Source: Roseburia sp. 831b (GTDB lineage Bacteria > Bacillota > Clostridia > Lachnospirales > Lachnospiraceae). Taken from it: a DNA stretch of 64,000 nt. The position numbers and the translations under genes are program-made. The notes beneath the pieces were generated by a model. That model was not told the origin of the DNA, did no database searches, and worked only from the letters and a program-made list of their open reading frames with translations. The DNA lies in the NCBI RefSeq assembly GCF_001940165.2, contig NZ_CP135162.1, positions 1,291,501 to 1,355,500 on the forward strand, written 5' to 3'. Within the stretch, counting starts at the first letter, position 1. Each line of letters begins with the position of its first letter. Of the stretch, positions 8,658 to 17,029 are shown one piece after another.

Positions 8658-9321
8658 AACGGTATCCTACTCCTCGAAGTGTCACTAAAAATTTACGGTA
8701 TTCTCCCAGACTGCTGCGCAGTAATTTGATATGGGTATCTAGCGTTCTGTCGTCTCCGTAATAATCATATCCCCAGACCTCTGTGATTAATTTTTCACGC
8801 TGTAAGGCAATGTTACGGTTTCTGACCAGATAAAACAGCAAGTCGTACTCCTTTGGTGACATATCCACCCGTTTTCCGTCTACGGTCACGGTACGTCCGG
8901 TAAAATCAACCTGCAGTCCTTCTTTCTGGAACACCTCATGCTGCTTTGTGTCCTCTTCCCGTTTGTTTCTGCTGATAACTACTTTCACGCGCATCATCAG
9001 TTCTCTTGGAGAAAAAGGCTTTACCACATAATCGTCAATTCCAAGTTCAAAACCATGAATCTTGTCATATTCCTCACCTCTTGCCGATAACATAATGACC
9101 GGGATTTTCTTGTATTTACGAATCTCTTTGCAGGTGGAAAATCCATCCAGTTCCGGCATCATGACATCTAAAATGATGACATCGAAATCCTCTTTTTTAC
9201 AGATTTCGACCGCTTCCATGCCATCGTGTGCCTCCTTGACCTCATATCCTTCAAATTCTGCATATTTACGGATAATTGCGCAGATTTTTTCTTCATCATC
9301 TACAACTAAAATTCTCTCCAT
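8647..9321 (-). CDS. OmpR-family response regulator
   Basis: 224 aa. The receiver domain has the acidic pocket (VVDDEEKI), the phosphorylated Asp in VIILDVMMPELDG and the Lys of DDYVVKPFSP. The C-terminal winged helix contains the GYDYYGDDRTLDTHI and GVGYRFE blocks of OmpR/PhoB regulators. It is encoded upstream of, and overlaps, its kinase. No divergent target gene is obvious; the small membrane protein gene upstream may belong to the same transcription unit. Confidence 0.94.
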   Translation of the reverse strand: MERILVVDDEEKICAIIRKYAEFEGYEVKEAHDGMEAVEICKKEDFDVIILDVMMPELDGFSTCKEIRKYKKIPVIMLSARGEEYDKIHGFELGIDDYVVKPFSPRELMMRVKVVISRNKREEDTKQHEVFQKEGLQVDFTGRTVTVDGKRVDMSPKEYDLLFYLVRNRNIALQREKLITEVWGYDYYGDDRTLDTHIKLLRSSLGEYRKFLVTLRGVGYRFEA

Positions 9322-9401
9322 AACTCATCTTCTCCTGTTCTCTTTCTTCGGATTCTAGGATAAAAAATGAATGTGACAGGTATGTGAATGCCTTCTGATA
9401 T

Positions 9402-9737
9402 TTAGAAGAATTTCTCTCTTGCCTTGCGAAGCTCTCTGGTGAACCAGATAAACGTACCAAGGAAAACAAGCATCTCCATCAGATTTGCAATTCCAAGTGT
9501 CACAACAAGTTCATCGAGTAAACTTAGCACACCCACAATCATGATAACCGTACCAAAAATTGCTTCTTTCCAGTACATAAACTGGATAAACTCTTCTGGC
9601 TTTTTACAATTCATAATCTCTTGTTTTGATACAACTGTTGAACTGATTACCCCTGTCTTTTTCATTTTAAAAGATGAGATTACCATATATAGCCCAAATA
9701 AGGTAATCACCACATCAAATACCACCATAACGCTCAT
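9402..9737 (-). CDS. Small membrane protein, unknown function
   Basis: 111 aa with about three hydrophobic segments: near residues 3-20 (VVFDVVITLFGLYMVI), 58-80 (AIFGTVIMIVGVLSLL) and 85-105. I do not recognise a family. I chose the ATG at 9737 because GGAGG lies 9 bp before it; an earlier in-frame ATG at 9767 has no such site. It lies 80 bp upstream of the response regulator on the same strand. Confidence 0.7.
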   Translation of the reverse strand: MSVMVVFDVVITLFGLYMVISSFKMKKTGVISSTVVSKQEIMNCKKPEEFIQFMYWKEAIFGTVIMIVGVLSLLDELVVTLGIANLMEMLVFLGTFIWFTRELRKAREKFF

Positions 9738-9881
9738 TTTCTCTATCCTCCATTTCCACACTGCCATAACGCAGCAAATGCTTCTTTTTATCCTAAATTA
9801 TATACGTTACAGCGCAATCATGCAAGAAATGGTTTCTTTCGCACAATTTCGTGTAATATTGAGCATTTTTTGGAATAATTA

Positions 9882-9910
9882 TTGAACAATTGATTTGTAT
9901 ATTGTACAAT
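9882..9910 (+). promoter_or_regulatory. SigmaA promoter of the CheY-like/CheX-like operon
   Basis: TTGAAC (9882-9887), 17 bp, TACAAT (9905-9910), 45 bp before the start codon. Confidence 0.65.
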
Positions 9911-9955
9911 ATTCTTTATCAAAAGAGATATTTTTCACATGAAGGAGACAACATT

Positions 9956-10333
9956 ATGAGATTAGACGATGCGAAAATTTTAATTAGCGACGACTCCATT
10001 CTCGCTAGAAAACAACTAATGGATATGATTTCATGTTTCGGTGCTCCTGACTTTCTGGAAGCTTCAAATGGTCAGGAAACCATTGATATATACAAAACTG
10101 AGAAACCAGACCTCGTTTTTCTTGACATTGTAATGCCGGTCAAGGACGGAAACGAAGCCATCCAGGAAATTATCCGGGAGGATTCTTCTGCAGAATTGAT
10201 TATCGTTTCCTCGATTGGAACACAGTCCCAGTTGAAAACTGCCTTAGAATCTGGTGCTAAGGATTTTATTCAAAAACCACTCGACCGTGAACAGGTCAAG
10301 AAAATATTAAAAACAAGATTCGAAGGGAGATAA
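9956..10333 (+). CDS. CheY-like single-domain response regulator
   Basis: 125 aa: a receiver domain with no output domain. The acidic pair is in ISDDSIL, the phosphorylated Asp in LVFLDIVMPVKDG, the Thr/Ser switch in IIVSSIG and the Lys in FIQKPLD. I chose the ATG at 9956 (AAGGAGA, 8 bp spacing) over an upstream start. Such proteins act by docking, as CheY does on the flagellar motor. It is 3 bp from a gene with a CheX-like domain, a family that removes phosphate from CheY, so the two probably form a phosphorylation/dephosphorylation pair. Confidence 0.9.
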   Translation: MRLDDAKILISDDSILARKQLMDMISCFGAPDFLEASNGQETIDIYKTEKPDLVFLDIVMPVKDGNEAIQEIIREDSSAELIIVSSIGTQSQLKTALESGAKDFIQKPLDREQVKKILKTRFEGR

Positions 10334-10336
10334 TCT

Positions 10337-11236
10337 ATGTTCTCACAATTTTTCGGAAGCTATCTTTTATCCCATAATATTGTTACCAACGAACAATTGG
10401 TTTCTGCTATCAGACGTCTGCCTTCCGCCCACATGAAGCTGAGTACCCTTGCACTCTACTACGGACTTTTAACCTTAGATGATATCCAGACTATCTTATC
10501 CTTTCAGGAAAATAGTGAAAGTCGTTTTGGCGAACTTGCAGTAGAACATGGCTACCTGTCTGAAACCGATGTCTTACATCTTTTAAGGACACCGCATCCT
10601 GACTTTTTGCTTTTGGGGCAGATTCTAGTCGATGATGGCATTCTTTCAAATCAGGAATTACAGGATTTGCTTCTTGATTATCAATCCAACCATGAAGTAA
10701 TGGAACTTGAAACCTCAGATGTTTCGGATGAGCAGAAAGAAGAAATCAGTCAGTTTCTTCATCGGTATTTTTCATCGGATGCCTATATCGCCTCCTCTGT
10801 TGCTGTCGAATACATGTCTTTGTTTTTTAACAACCTGATTCGTTTCATCGGTGATGACTTTACGATGTTAGAACCGATTCCGATAACGGAATATCCGATT
10901 CTTCACTGTGTTTCCCAGCACATCAGCGGTGCCTACTCGATTACAATGTATCTCGACTTAGACGAAGAGACCGCAACCGGATTTGCCTCCCGCTACGGAA
11001 ACGATTCCTATACCGAATATAATGAATTTGTGGAGTCTTCCCTCGGTGATTTTGTCAATCTGCACAATGGACTGTTCAATGTAAACCAGTCTAACAGCAA
11101 ATCCATTGAGTTGACCTTAGACCCTCCTGTTATGGAAGAAGAAGATATTCTGTTTTTCGAAAAAAATACGTTCTTAATTCCAATTGTTTATCCATTTGGA
11201 ATGATGCACTTTTTGGTATCTTTTGAATCACTTTAA
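10337..11236 (+). CDS. MshEN-like plus CheX-like protein
   Basis: 299 aa, soluble. Residues 1-117 look like repeats of the MshEN/GspE N-terminal type: SRFGELAVEHGYLSE (62-76) and LLLGQILVDDGILSNQEL (91-108) share the LGxxLvxxGxls pattern, and an earlier weaker copy (LLSHNIVTNEQLV) precedes them. MshEN domains in other proteins bind c-di-GMP. Residues 150-299 resemble CheC/CheX phosphatases, with SLGDFVNLHNGLF placing Asp 238 and Asn 241 where the family has E/D-x-x-N. Paired with the CheY-like gene just upstream, it may dephosphorylate that regulator under c-di-GMP control. Domain calls are by eye; the function is inferred. Confidence 0.7.
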   Translation: MFSQFFGSYLLSHNIVTNEQLVSAIRRLPSAHMKLSTLALYYGLLTLDDIQTILSFQENSESRFGELAVEHGYLSETDVLHLLRTPHPDFLLLGQILVDDGILSNQELQDLLLDYQSNHEVMELETSDVSDEQKEEISQFLHRYFSSDAYIASSVAVEYMSLFFNNLIRFIGDDFTMLEPIPITEYPILHCVSQHISGAYSITMYLDLDEETATGFASRYGNDSYTEYNEFVESSLGDFVNLHNGLFNVNQSNSKSIELTLDPPVMEEEDILFFEKNTFLIPIVYPFGMMHFLVSFESL

Positions 11237-11280
11237 CACATCAGGTCAGATAACACGTTGCAATGTAATCTATAACTCCA

Positions 11281-11317
11281 AAAGGCTGCCGCATTCATTT
11301 GCGGCAGCCTTTTTCTT
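11281..11317. terminator. Bidirectional terminator before thrC
   Basis: GC-rich hairpin AAAGGCTGCCGC / GCGGCAGCCTTT with an 8-nt loop and T tracts, between the converging CheX-like and thrC genes. Confidence 0.9.
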
Positions 11318-11330
11318 TTCTATTCCGTTT

Positions 11331-12824
11331 CTATTTGATATTTAAAAACTTTTTCACAACATCCTGCATTTCATTTACTTCGCAAACTGTATCGTGTAAT
11401 ACCGGTGCTGTGCGGATTTCTTCGATTGCTTTTGGAACTTTTACATTTGCAATTTTGCTTAATTCATCCACCAGTTCAAAGTCTGACATGCTGTCATACT
11501 TTTCGTCGATGGCATCCATCACGCTTCTTGTAAACTTAAATGGGCTTGCGGTAGATGCAATGACCGTCTTAGTCTTCGTGTCATTTGTATCCTTTTTGTA
11601 TTTTGCATATACACCGGATGCCACTGCTGTGTGTGTGTCAATCACATATCCGGTCTTATCGTATAAGTCCTTAATCACCTTGGCAGTCTCTTCTTCACTG
11701 GTGTAATTACCGTAGAAATCTGCAAGCTTCTCTTTCATCTCTGCTGTGATTTCGTATTTTCCAGTGGTGGTTAATTCTTTCATAAAGTCTGCGTTTTTCT
11801 TCGCATCATTTCCGGCAATACGATAAATCAGACGCTCTAAGTTACTGGAAATTAAAATATCCATAGAAGGAGAATTAGTCAGGATAAATTCACGGTTTCT
11901 GTCATATGTTCCAGTTGTAAAGAAATCATAAAGAACCTTGTTTTCGTTGGATGCGCAGATTAATTTTGCAATCGGGATTCCCATATTTTTTGCGTAAAAT
12001 GCTGCTAAAATATTACCGAAATTACCGGTTGGAACTACAACATTAATCTTCTCATCTTTTGCAATCACACCATTTGCATATAACTTTGCATAAGCATATA
12101 CATAATAAACAATCTGAGGTACAAGGCGTCCGATATTGATGGAGTTTGCAGAAGAAAACTGATAGCCGGCCGCATTCATCGTTTCTGCTAAATCAGCATC
12201 TGAGAACATCTGTTTTACACCGGTCTGTGCCTGGTCAAAGTTTCCATTGATTCCAACTACAAATGTATTATCTCCCTTCTGGGTTACCATCTGTTTTTCC
12301 TGAATCGGGCTGACACCGTTCTTTGGATAAAAGACAATAATTTTGGTTCCTTTTACATCAGCGAATCCTGCCAAAGCAGCTTTTCCGGTATCTCCTGATG
12401 TTGCTGTTAAAATCACGATATCATTTTTCACCTGATTCTTTCTTGCTGCTGTAATCAAAAGGTGTGGCAAAATAGATAATGCCATATCTTTAAATGCAAT
12501 GGTTGAGCCATGGAATAATTCAAGATAATAAGCACCATCTGCGCTTACCAAAGGGGCAATCTCCTCAGTATCAAACTTGCTGTCGTATGCAGCATTGATA
12601 CAGTTTTTCAATTCCTCTTCTGTGAAATCTGTTAAAAACTGTTTCATCACCACATAAGCGGTCTCCTGATAGCTCATTTTTGCTAATTCTTCTACACTGA
12701 CATCTAACTTTGGAAGCTCTGTCGGTACAAATAATCCTCCATCATTTGCCAATCCCTTTAAAATAGCCTGTGAAGCTGTTACTTTCTCATTCGCATCTCT
12801 TGTGCTTGCATACATTAATTCCAT
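11331..12824 (-). CDS. thrC: Threonine synthase
   Basis: 497 aa PLP enzyme making threonine from O-phosphohomoserine. It has the N-terminal MYASTRDA start typical of the longer class, the PLP Lys in GSTIAFKDMALS, the TATSGDTGKAAL phosphate loop, and VVPTGNFGNI, which helps bind the cofactor. It matches the family from end to end at normal length. It stands alone: no homoserine kinase or dehydrogenase gene is adjacent, though asd, an earlier step of the same pathway, lies at 40 kb. A strong promoter and a structured leader precede it. Confidence 0.95.
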   Translation of the reverse strand: MELMYASTRDANEKVTASQAILKGLANDGGLFVPTELPKLDVSVEELAKMSYQETAYVVMKQFLTDFTEEELKNCINAAYDSKFDTEEIAPLVSADGAYYLELFHGSTIAFKDMALSILPHLLITAARKNQVKNDIVILTATSGDTGKAALAGFADVKGTKIIVFYPKNGVSPIQEKQMVTQKGDNTFVVGINGNFDQAQTGVKQMFSDADLAETMNAAGYQFSSANSINIGRLVPQIVYYVYAYAKLYANGVIAKDEKINVVVPTGNFGNILAAFYAKNMGIPIAKLICASNENKVLYDFFTTGTYDRNREFILTNSPSMDILISSNLERLIYRIAGNDAKKNADFMKELTTTGKYEITAEMKEKLADFYGNYTSEEETAKVIKDLYDKTGYVIDTHTAVASGVYAKYKKDTNDTKTKTVIASTASPFKFTRSVMDAIDEKYDSMSDFELVDELSKIANVKVPKAIEEIRTAPVLHDTVCEVNEMQDVVKKFLNIK

Positions 12825-12835
12825 GTCTTTAACCT

Positions 12836-12962
12836 CTTATCTCTTTTATTCATCCTACTACAACCGTAGTATCTACTTCCGTAGTATCTGCCAAGTAAAA
12901 CTACCTTGGCCTTCTTAATACCCGAAGTATTACACTCTGCTGTGCTACCGCAGAAAACACTT
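12836..12962 (-). promoter_or_regulatory. Structured 5' leader of thrC
   Basis: Between the promoter and start codon the minus strand holds a row of small hairpins: CTGCGGTAGCACAGCAG, AATACTTCGGGTATT (UUCG-type loop), GCCAAG...CTTGGC and TACTACGGTTGTAGTA, preceded by a related TACTACGG unit. I see no T-box sequence and no T tract, so this is not a plain attenuator. It could stabilise the mRNA or control translation. Confidence 0.5.
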
Positions 12963-12968
12963 TTCCCC

Positions 12969-12998
12969 ATTATATAAGAAAAGACTTCCTTATGTCAA
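12969..12998 (-). promoter_or_regulatory. SigmaA promoter of thrC
   Basis: On the minus strand consensus TTGACA (12993-12998), 18 bp, TATAAT (12969-12974). The leader is about 140 nt. Confidence 0.85.
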
Positions 12999-13077
12999 TG
13001 CGCCTTGCCTTATTTTTGCATAATTTTACAGTTGTAGTTCTTTTTTTCTCCTCTTTTCCCCCGAATTCGACGATTTG

Positions 13078-13106
13078 TTGTCTGTGTCAGACGAATATGA
13101 TACACT
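13078..13106 (+). promoter_or_regulatory. Possible promoter of the AP2-domain gene
   Basis: TTGTCT (13078-13083), 17 bp, TACACT (13101-13106). A small palindrome GTCTGTGTCAGAC overlaps it, and the 13-mer AATTCGACGATTT (13064-13076), found again at 30456, lies just upstream. Confidence 0.5.
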
Positions 13107-13152
13107 AAATCTAACACAAGCATGCAAAATCACCATTCTAAGGAGAAACTTT

Positions 13153-13968
13153 ATGTTACCTGGCGTTTACTTGGCTACGAAGAAAGACGGAACACTCTAC
13201 TATCGTTCCAACATCACGTTTCGTGGAAAACATATCAGCCTCGGAAGCTATGATTCCGAAGAAAAAGCTGGCAATATCTATGAAATTGCGAACCGCATTT
13301 TAACCGATTCCAATCTTTTGTTCACAGATTATCATGCCTACACCCATTTATTTCCGTTTGAAAAATGGGTCACACTTTTTAATTTTAGGGATCATAATAT
13401 CTATGTGCGTAACCCAATCTATCTTCGCAACGGATATTTTTCATATTACCTAAGCGAATCCGAGGAACTAAAATTCGATATCGACGATTTGTTTTACTAT
13501 TCCAGCCATAAAATTATCCGGCGGCAGGGACATCTTTTTGTCAACGATTACGGGATGCAGGTATCGGTACCTTCCCGCTACGGAATCCGTAATTATGCCG
13601 TTGTCGGCCGTGATTATGATTTCGTCAATGGTGATTCAAGTGATTTCCGCTATGCCAACATCAAGATTCACAATCCGTTTCATGGTGTCATGAAAATAGA
13701 AAAAAACGGACTGACCAAATACAAAACCTACATTCATATCAATGGGAATTACAAAGTCGGCATCTACACCTCCGAAGCAAAAGCTGCGGTCGCCTATAAC
13801 AAAGCCGTTGACCTTGCAAAATCTTTTGGCATCACGAAAAACTTTCCGGAAAACTATGTCGATGAACTTACTGCAAAACAGTATGCGGATTTATATACCA
13901 AGATTAAAATTTCTGCAAAATATTTAACTTACCTAAAGCAATATCAGGACTCGTGTTCTCTTTCTTAA
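13153..13968 (+). CDS. AP2/ERF-like domain protein with degenerate HNH-like centre
   Basis: 271 aa. Both ends look like AP2/ERF DNA-binding units. Residues 3-48 have GVYLATKKDG, KHISLGSYDSEEKAG and a helix; residues 176-232 have FHGVMKIEKNG, NYKVGIYTSEAKAAVAYNKA and ITKNFPENY. The middle (about 143-172) ends in GRDYDFVNGDSSDFRYANI, which resembles the D-x-x-x-N-N-R-x-x-N-L end of HNH homing nucleases but lacks the His residues. Bacterial AP2 domains are known mainly from HNH nucleases, so this looks like a former nuclease kept as a DNA-binding protein. I chose the ATG at 13153 (AAGGAGAAA before it) over an upstream in-frame start. The target is unknown. Confidence 0.65.
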   Translation: MLPGVYLATKKDGTLYYRSNITFRGKHISLGSYDSEEKAGNIYEIANRILTDSNLLFTDYHAYTHLFPFEKWVTLFNFRDHNIYVRNPIYLRNGYFSYYLSESEELKFDIDDLFYYSSHKIIRRQGHLFVNDYGMQVSVPSRYGIRNYAVVGRDYDFVNGDSSDFRYANIKIHNPFHGVMKIEKNGLTKYKTYIHINGNYKVGIYTSEAKAAVAYNKAVDLAKSFGITKNFPENYVDELTAKQYADLYTKIKISAKYLTYLKQYQDSCSLS

Positions 13969-13974
13969 AAAATT

Positions 13975-14016
13975 CTCCCGGAAAACTGTGCGTCATCTCG
14001 TCAGTTTTTCGGGAGT
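13975..14016. terminator. Terminator between AP2-domain gene and leuD
   Basis: Hairpin CTCCCGGAAAACTG / CAGTTTTTCGGGAG with a 13-nt loop between converging genes. The T tract is modest. Confidence 0.7.
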
Positions 14017-14023
14017 TATGTTT

Positions 14024-14512
14024 CTATTTCTGGTTGATATAATTCACCAAACCTTCGCAATCAATAATCTTTTGCATGAATGGTGGGAACGCCTGACCCT
14101 GGTATGAAGTACCTTTTGTCTTATCGGTAATCACACCTGTATCAAAGTCCACTTCCACTTCATCTCCTGCCTCGATGTCCTTTGCGGCTTTTGGGCACTC
14201 AATAATCGGAAGACCAATGTTAATGGCATTACGGTAAAAGATTCTTGCGAATGTTTCCGCAATGACACAACTGACTCCGGCTGCCTTAATTGCAATCGGT
14301 GCATGTTCCCTGGAAGAACCACAACCAAAGTTTTTCGTTGCAACAATGATGTCGCCTTCGTTCACTTTTTTCACAAAATCGGCATCAATATCTTCCATAC
14401 AATGTGCTGCAAGTTCTTTTGGATCTGAAGAATTCAGATATCTTGCAGGAATGATGACATCAGTATCGACATTGTCACCAAATTTAAATACTTGACCACT
14501 TGCTGCTTTCAT
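14024..14512 (-). CDS. leuD: 3-isopropylmalate dehydratase small subunit
   Basis: 162 aa, the short clostridial/archaeal type. The small subunit closes the active site of LeuC and holds substrate-binding residues: [15 protein letters not shown] and [17 protein letters not shown] are both clear. With LeuC it isomerises 2-isopropylmalate to 3-isopropylmalate in leucine synthesis. It lies 20 bp behind leuC on the same strand. A homoaconitase or dimethylmalate role is possible for this subfamily, but the context supports leucine. Confidence 0.92.
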   Translation of the reverse strand: MKAASGQVFKFGDNVDTDVIIPARYLNSSDPKELAAHCMEDIDADFVKKVNEGDIIVATKNFGCGSSREHAPIAIKAAGVSCVIAETFARIFYRNAINIGLPIIECPKAAKDIEAGDEVEVDFDTGVITDKTKGTSYQGQAFPPFMQKIIDCEGLVNYINQK

Positions 14513-14532
14513 ACTATTATCACCTTTCTGTC

Positions 14533-15795
14533 TTAATCTAATTCTTCCGGTCCTGAGATTTTTCCGGTAATGGCACTTGCTGCTGCTACTGCCGGGCTTG
14601 CAAGGTAAATCTCAGAATCGACATGACCCATACGACCTACGAAGTTACGGTTTGTCGTAGAAACGCATCTTTCATTTTCTGCAAGAATACCCATATAACC
14701 ACCAAGACATGGCCCACAGGTCGGAGTACTTACCACTGCTCCTGCTTCCACAAAAATCTTAAGCAGTCCTTCCTCCATGGCATCTAAGTAAATCTGCTGT
14801 GTTGCCGGAATCACAATGACACGGAGACCTTTTTTTACCTTTCTTCCTTTTAAAATGGAAGCGGCAACCCTCAAGTCGTCCATACGGCCATTCGTACAGG
14901 AACCAATGACAACCTGATCGATTGCGATATCACCGACCTCATCGATTGTCTTTGTATTCTCCGGTAAATGCGGAAATGCTACCGTCGGTCTTAAGGTGCT
15001 AAGATCTATGGTGTATTCTTTTTCATAAACTGCATCCTCGTCCGCCTCATAAACGGTATATGGACGTTTTGAATGTTCTTTCATGTAGGCGATTGCCTTC
15101 TCATCCACTGGGAAAATACCATTTTTTCCACCAGCTTCGATTGCCATATTGGCGATTGTAAAACGATCGTCCATGGATAAGTACTGAATGCCATCCCCGA
15201 CAAACTCCATCGACTGATACAATGCTCCATCAACACCAATCATTCCAATAATGTGCAAAATAATATCTTTTCCGCTAATCCATTTTGCCGGTTTTCCAAC
15301 CAGGTTAAATTTGATTGCGGAAGGAACCTTAAACCATGCTTTTCCGGCTGCCATGCCAGCAGCCATATCGGTGCTTCCGACTCCCGTTGAGAATGCTCCA
15401 AGTGCCCCGTATGTACAGGTGTGTGAATCCGCACCGATAATGACATCTCCAGCCACTGTAAGACCCTTCTCCGGTAGCAATGCATGTTCAATTCCCATTT
15501 CTCCAACATCGAAATAATTTGTAATGTCATGCTTACATGCAAATTCTCTTACACATTTACAATGCTGGGCAGACTTAATATCTTTATTTGGTACGAAATG
15601 ATCTAGTACAAGTGCGATTTTATCCTTATGAAAAACTCCATCCACCTTCATTTTTTCCATTTCATGAATGGCCACCGGAGATGTAATATCATTACCAAGT
15701 ACTAAATCTAAATCAGCTTCAATCAGCTGACCTGCACTTACTTCTGGGAGCCCTGCATGTGCTGCAAGGATCTTTTGTGTCATAGTCATTCCCAT
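14533..15795 (-). CDS. leuC: 3-isopropylmalate dehydratase large subunit
   Basis: 420 aa aconitase-family protein that carries the [4Fe-4S] cluster. The cluster cysteines are in VIGSCTNGR and [23 protein letters not shown] contributes the third. The length fits the short LeuC type that pairs with a separate LeuD. Translation begins at [10 protein letters not shown] after AGGAGGATAT. leuA and leuB are not in the window. A divergent LysR-type gene shares the upstream region and probably controls the pair. Confidence 0.93.
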   Translation of the reverse strand: MGMTMTQKILAAHAGLPEVSAGQLIEADLDLVLGNDITSPVAIHEMEKMKVDGVFHKDKIALVLDHFVPNKDIKSAQHCKCVREFACKHDITNYFDVGEMGIEHALLPEKGLTVAGDVIIGADSHTCTYGALGAFSTGVGSTDMAAGMAAGKAWFKVPSAIKFNLVGKPAKWISGKDIILHIIGMIGVDGALYQSMEFVGDGIQYLSMDDRFTIANMAIEAGGKNGIFPVDEKAIAYMKEHSKRPYTVYEADEDAVYEKEYTIDLSTLRPTVAFPHLPENTKTIDEVGDIAIDQVVIGSCTNGRMDDLRVAASILKGRKVKKGLRVIVIPATQQIYLDAMEEGLLKIFVEAGAVVSTPTCGPCLGGYMGILAENERCVSTTNRNFVGRMGHVDSEIYLASPAVAAASAITGKISGPEELD

Positions 15796-15938
15796 GCGTA
15801 TATCCTCCTAGTTATGCGATTTCTTTTTTGCAGCTGTGTGCTGCGTCGTGTGAGTGAGTGTATATAAGTTTTACGGCTTTACATCCGTTCCACTTATCTT
15901 GAACTCATTCTATCATAGCAAATATTATAAAACAAATA

Positions 15939-15980
15939 CATAATAAACATATTTACCATAATAAGAAGTTATGTTATACT
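15939..15980 (+). promoter_or_regulatory. LysR-gene promoter with repeated CATAATAA
   Basis: TTTACC (15952-15957), 17 bp, TATACT (15975-15980) read toward the LysR gene. CATAATAA occurs at 15939-15946 and 15957-15964, 18 bp apart, covering the -35 region. It is a candidate binding site for autoregulation and for control of leuCD. Confidence 0.5.
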
Positions 15981-16041
15981 TTAATCAATAACAGTGTAAA
16001 AGTATCAACTTCACAATAAATTGGAAAGGACGTGTAGCACA

Positions 16042-16938
16042 ATGAATCAGAATCTATCCTCATACCGTATCTTTTATACGGTTGCGAACGCAGGCAATAT
16101 TTCAAAGGCTGCAAAAGAACTTTACATCAGCCAGCCTGCCATCAGTAAATCCATTCAGAAATTAGAAGAAAGTGTCGGATGCAAACTTTTTTCCAGAAGC
16201 TCAAGGGGGGTTGTGTTAACCGAAGAGGGAAAACTGCTTTATGAGCACGTCAGCGATGCCTTTGAGACCTTAACGCTTGGAGAAGAGAAGCTGCGCCGCT
16301 CCATCGAGCTTGGTGTGGGACATTTGAAAATCGGAGTCAGTTCTACCCTTTGTAAATATTTACTGCTTCCCTATCTGAAAGAATTTATCCGTCAAAACCC
16401 GCATATTTCCATCTCCATCACCTGTCAGTCCACAAATGATACCTTAAAACTTCTTGAGGATAACAAAATTGACATCGGACTGATTGGAAAGCCGGGCAGC
16501 CTGAAAAATATTCACTTCGACTTTCTAGAAGAAATCGAGGATATCTTCGTTGCAACCAAGGATTATCTTCGCAACCTAAAAGCACGTGGTGTTACAAAAA
16601 ATCAGATTTTACAGAGTTCTACCCTGATGCTTCTTGATAAAAACAACATGACACGCCAATACATCGATGACTATCTTCAGGAAAACCAGATTCAGGTCCG
16701 TGATTCCATCGATATCTCCAACATGGACCTTTTGATTGATTTTGCAAGAATCAGCGTCGGCGTTGCCTGTGTCATCAAAAATTTTGTAAAAGAAGATTTA
16801 GAAAGCGGCGCCTTAATCGAAATCCCGCTTGGAATTCCAATCCACAAACGTGAAGTCGGCTTTGCCTACAAGACAAACATTCACCCTTCAAAATCACTTT
16901 CGGATTTTATCGAATTTTATCAGAATTACAACAAATAA
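16042..16938 (+). CDS. LysR-family transcriptional regulator
   Basis: 298 aa. The N-terminal winged helix has YTVANAGNISKAAKELYISQ and PAISKSIQKLEESVGCKLF, the classic LysR pattern. Residues 90-295 form the effector-binding domain. The ATG at 16042 is used rather than the upstream TTG because the product then begins at the usual place. It is divergent from leuCD, the standard arrangement for a LysR gene and its target. The effector may be a branched-chain intermediate, which I infer from position only. Confidence 0.9.
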   Translation: MNQNLSSYRIFYTVANAGNISKAAKELYISQPAISKSIQKLEESVGCKLFSRSSRGVVLTEEGKLLYEHVSDAFETLTLGEEKLRRSIELGVGHLKIGVSSTLCKYLLLPYLKEFIRQNPHISISITCQSTNDTLKLLEDNKIDIGLIGKPGSLKNIHFDFLEEIEDIFVATKDYLRNLKARGVTKNQILQSSTLMLLDKNNMTRQYIDDYLQENQIQVRDSIDISNMDLLIDFARISVGVACVIKNFVKEDLESGALIEIPLGIPIHKREVGFAYKTNIHPSKSLSDFIEFYQNYNK

Positions 16939-16983
16939 CTCCGGTGTATCTAAGCGACACGTTTCACATTTATCACCACATCA

Positions 16984-17026
16984 AAAAACAGGCAGGTAAC
17001 TCTTTTGAGCTGCTTGCCTGTTTTTA
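16984..17026. terminator. Bidirectional terminator between LysR gene and leuS
   Basis: AAAAACAGGCA / TGCCTGTTTTT hairpin between the converging genes, with A/T tracts at both sides. Confidence 0.88.
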
Positions 17027-17029
17027 TTC

